The notes beneath the pieces are model-generated. The model did not search any database. It was not told where the DNA came from and was given only the letters and a program-made list of their open reading frames with translations. The position numbers were made by a program, and so were the translations under genes. Of a DNA stretch of 64,000 bases, positions 63,498-64,000 are shown in pieces. The DNA comes from Mesorhizobium kowhaii (lineage in GTDB: Bacteria; Pseudomonadota; Alphaproteobacteria; Rhizobiales; Rhizobiaceae), in assembly GCF_003253745.1 (NCBI RefSeq), contig NZ_MZXV01000048.1, forward strand, positions 1 to 64,000, written 5' to 3'. Positions within the stretch are counted from its first letter, which is position 1. The number at the start of each line of letters is the position of its first letter.

Positions 63498-64000
63498 ATG
63501 ACTGAACGGCTTGCAGGAAAAACGGCATTGGTTACGGGCGCCGCGCAGGGTATCGGCAAGGCGATCGCAGTGCGGTTGGCCGTCGACGGCGCGACCGTCA
63601 TCGTCAGCGACATCAACGCGGAAGGCGCCAAGCTGGTGGCGGCGTCGATCGGTGGAAAGGCGAAGGCGATTGCCGCCGACATTTCCGATCCGGCATCCGT
63701 CAAGGCGCTCTTCGCTGAAATCCAGGCCCTGACCGGGGGCATCGATATCCTGGTCAACAATGCCAGCATCGTGCCGTTCGTCGCCTGGGATGATGTCGAT
63801 CTCGACCATTGGCGCAAGATCATCGACGTCAATCTGACAGGTACCTTCATCGTCAGCCGCGCCGGCACGGACCAGATGCGTGCCGCAGGCAAGGCCGGAC
63901 GGGTGATCAGCATCGCATCCAACACCTTCTTTGCCGGCACACCGAACATGGCGGCCTATGTCGCCGCCAAGGGCGGCGTCATCGGCTTCACCAGGGCGCT
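63498..64000 (+). CDS. pldh: pyridoxal 4-dehydrogenase, N-terminal part (runs off the window)
   Basis: 167 residues are visible; the complete enzyme is about 248 aa. Start ATG 63498 has GAGGGAG upstream. It is a short-chain dehydrogenase with TGAAQGIGKAIA for NAD, NNAS, a catalytic Ser in ISIASNTFF and YVAAK as the YxxxK pair. In M. loti this enzyme oxidises pyridoxal (hemiacetal) to 4-pyridoxolactone. Placement directly after lactonase and PPAT is decisive. Confidence 0.88.
   Translation, partial: MTERLAGKTALVTGAAQGIGKAIAVRLAVDGATVIVSDINAEGAKLVAASIGGKAKAIAADISDPASVKALFAEIQALTGGIDILVNNASIVPFVAWDDVDLDHWRKIIDVNLTGTFIVSRAGTDQMRAAGKAGRVISIASNTFFAGTPNMAAYVAAKGGVIGFTRA

Overview
The window reads as a chromosomal segment of a Mesorhizobium-like rhizobium (Alphaproteobacteria, Hyphomicrobiales). 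The evidence is the high GC content, dense operons of CUT2 sugar ABC transporters, a tad/cpa pilus locus, a small ExoX/SyrA-like membrane protein, a rhizobial-type intergenic palindromic repeat, and a vitamin B6 degradation island matching the one characterised in Mesorhizobium loti. There are about 48 protein genes, two broken genes and no recognisable rRNA, tRNA, CRISPR array or insertion sequence.

Layout. (1) 1-480: a truncated hypothetical gene and apparently empty sequence. (2) 487-18532: a D-apiose catabolic regulon. It contains a four-carbon acid sugar kinase (OiaK-like), a RuBisCO-like protein (OiaX/OiaT-like), a GntR/FCD regulator, D-apionate lactonase (ApnL-like), D-apiose dehydrogenase (ApsD-like), D-apionate oxidoisomerase (ApnO-like), two complete CUT2 ABC importers (one with an ATPase-permease fusion) and a GlxA-type AraC regulator. 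Four upstream regions share a TGGTATAATGAGT-like element. (3) 18715-20639: decay zone with a MarR remnant and a frameshifted PAP2-family gene. (4) 20677-33892: a divergent tad (Flp pilus) locus, with flp-cpaB-cpaC-lipoprotein-tadG-tadF-tadE-cpaE-L,D-transpeptidase leftwards and cpaF-tadB-tadC-tadD-cpaA rightwards. (5) 34380-34637: ExoX/SyrA-like protein. (6) 34674-44430: a tetritol/tetrulose cluster with a CUT2 importer, a D-threitol-dehydrogenase-like SDR, two DhaK/DhaL kinase pairs (one DhaK fused to a SorC regulator) and a divergent RpiB-type isomerase. (7) 44501-64000: a vitamin B6 degradation island. It contains pyridoxine 4-oxidase, a GntR regulator, a 4-pyridoxate-dehydrogenase-like GMC enzyme, a gentisate/salicylate-dioxygenase-family cupin, a His-rich LVIVD propeller, RidA, a GST, FHMPC dehydrogenase, NitT/TauT-type and BMP-type ABC importers, 4-pyridoxolactonase, pyridoxamine-pyruvate aminotransferase and the start of pyridoxal 4-dehydrogenase.

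How the parts work together. Region 2 should import apiose and convert it through apionolactone, apionate and 3-oxo-isoapionate to its 4-phosphate, which the RuBisCO-like protein breaks down. If that enzyme is the OiaX decarboxylase, the product is a tetrulose phosphate, and region 6 makes and handles the same class of compound. Region 7 should oxidise pyridoxine or pyridoxamine to pyridoxal, pyridoxolactone, 4-pyridoxate and then the 4,5-dicarboxylate.

The most promising candidate for undescribed biology is in region 7. The decarboxylase and flavin monooxygenase that open the ring in the known pathway are absent from the window. The operon instead carries a salicylate/gentisate-dioxygenase-type cupin with a GST, a RidA deaminase and a His-rich propeller protein, which together could form an alternative ring-cleavage branch. 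That is inference. Other items worth attention are the SorC-DhaK fusion, a probable AUA start codon on tadC, hairpins placed after most binding-protein genes and flp, and a repeat that encodes the C-terminus of the pyridoxine oxidase.
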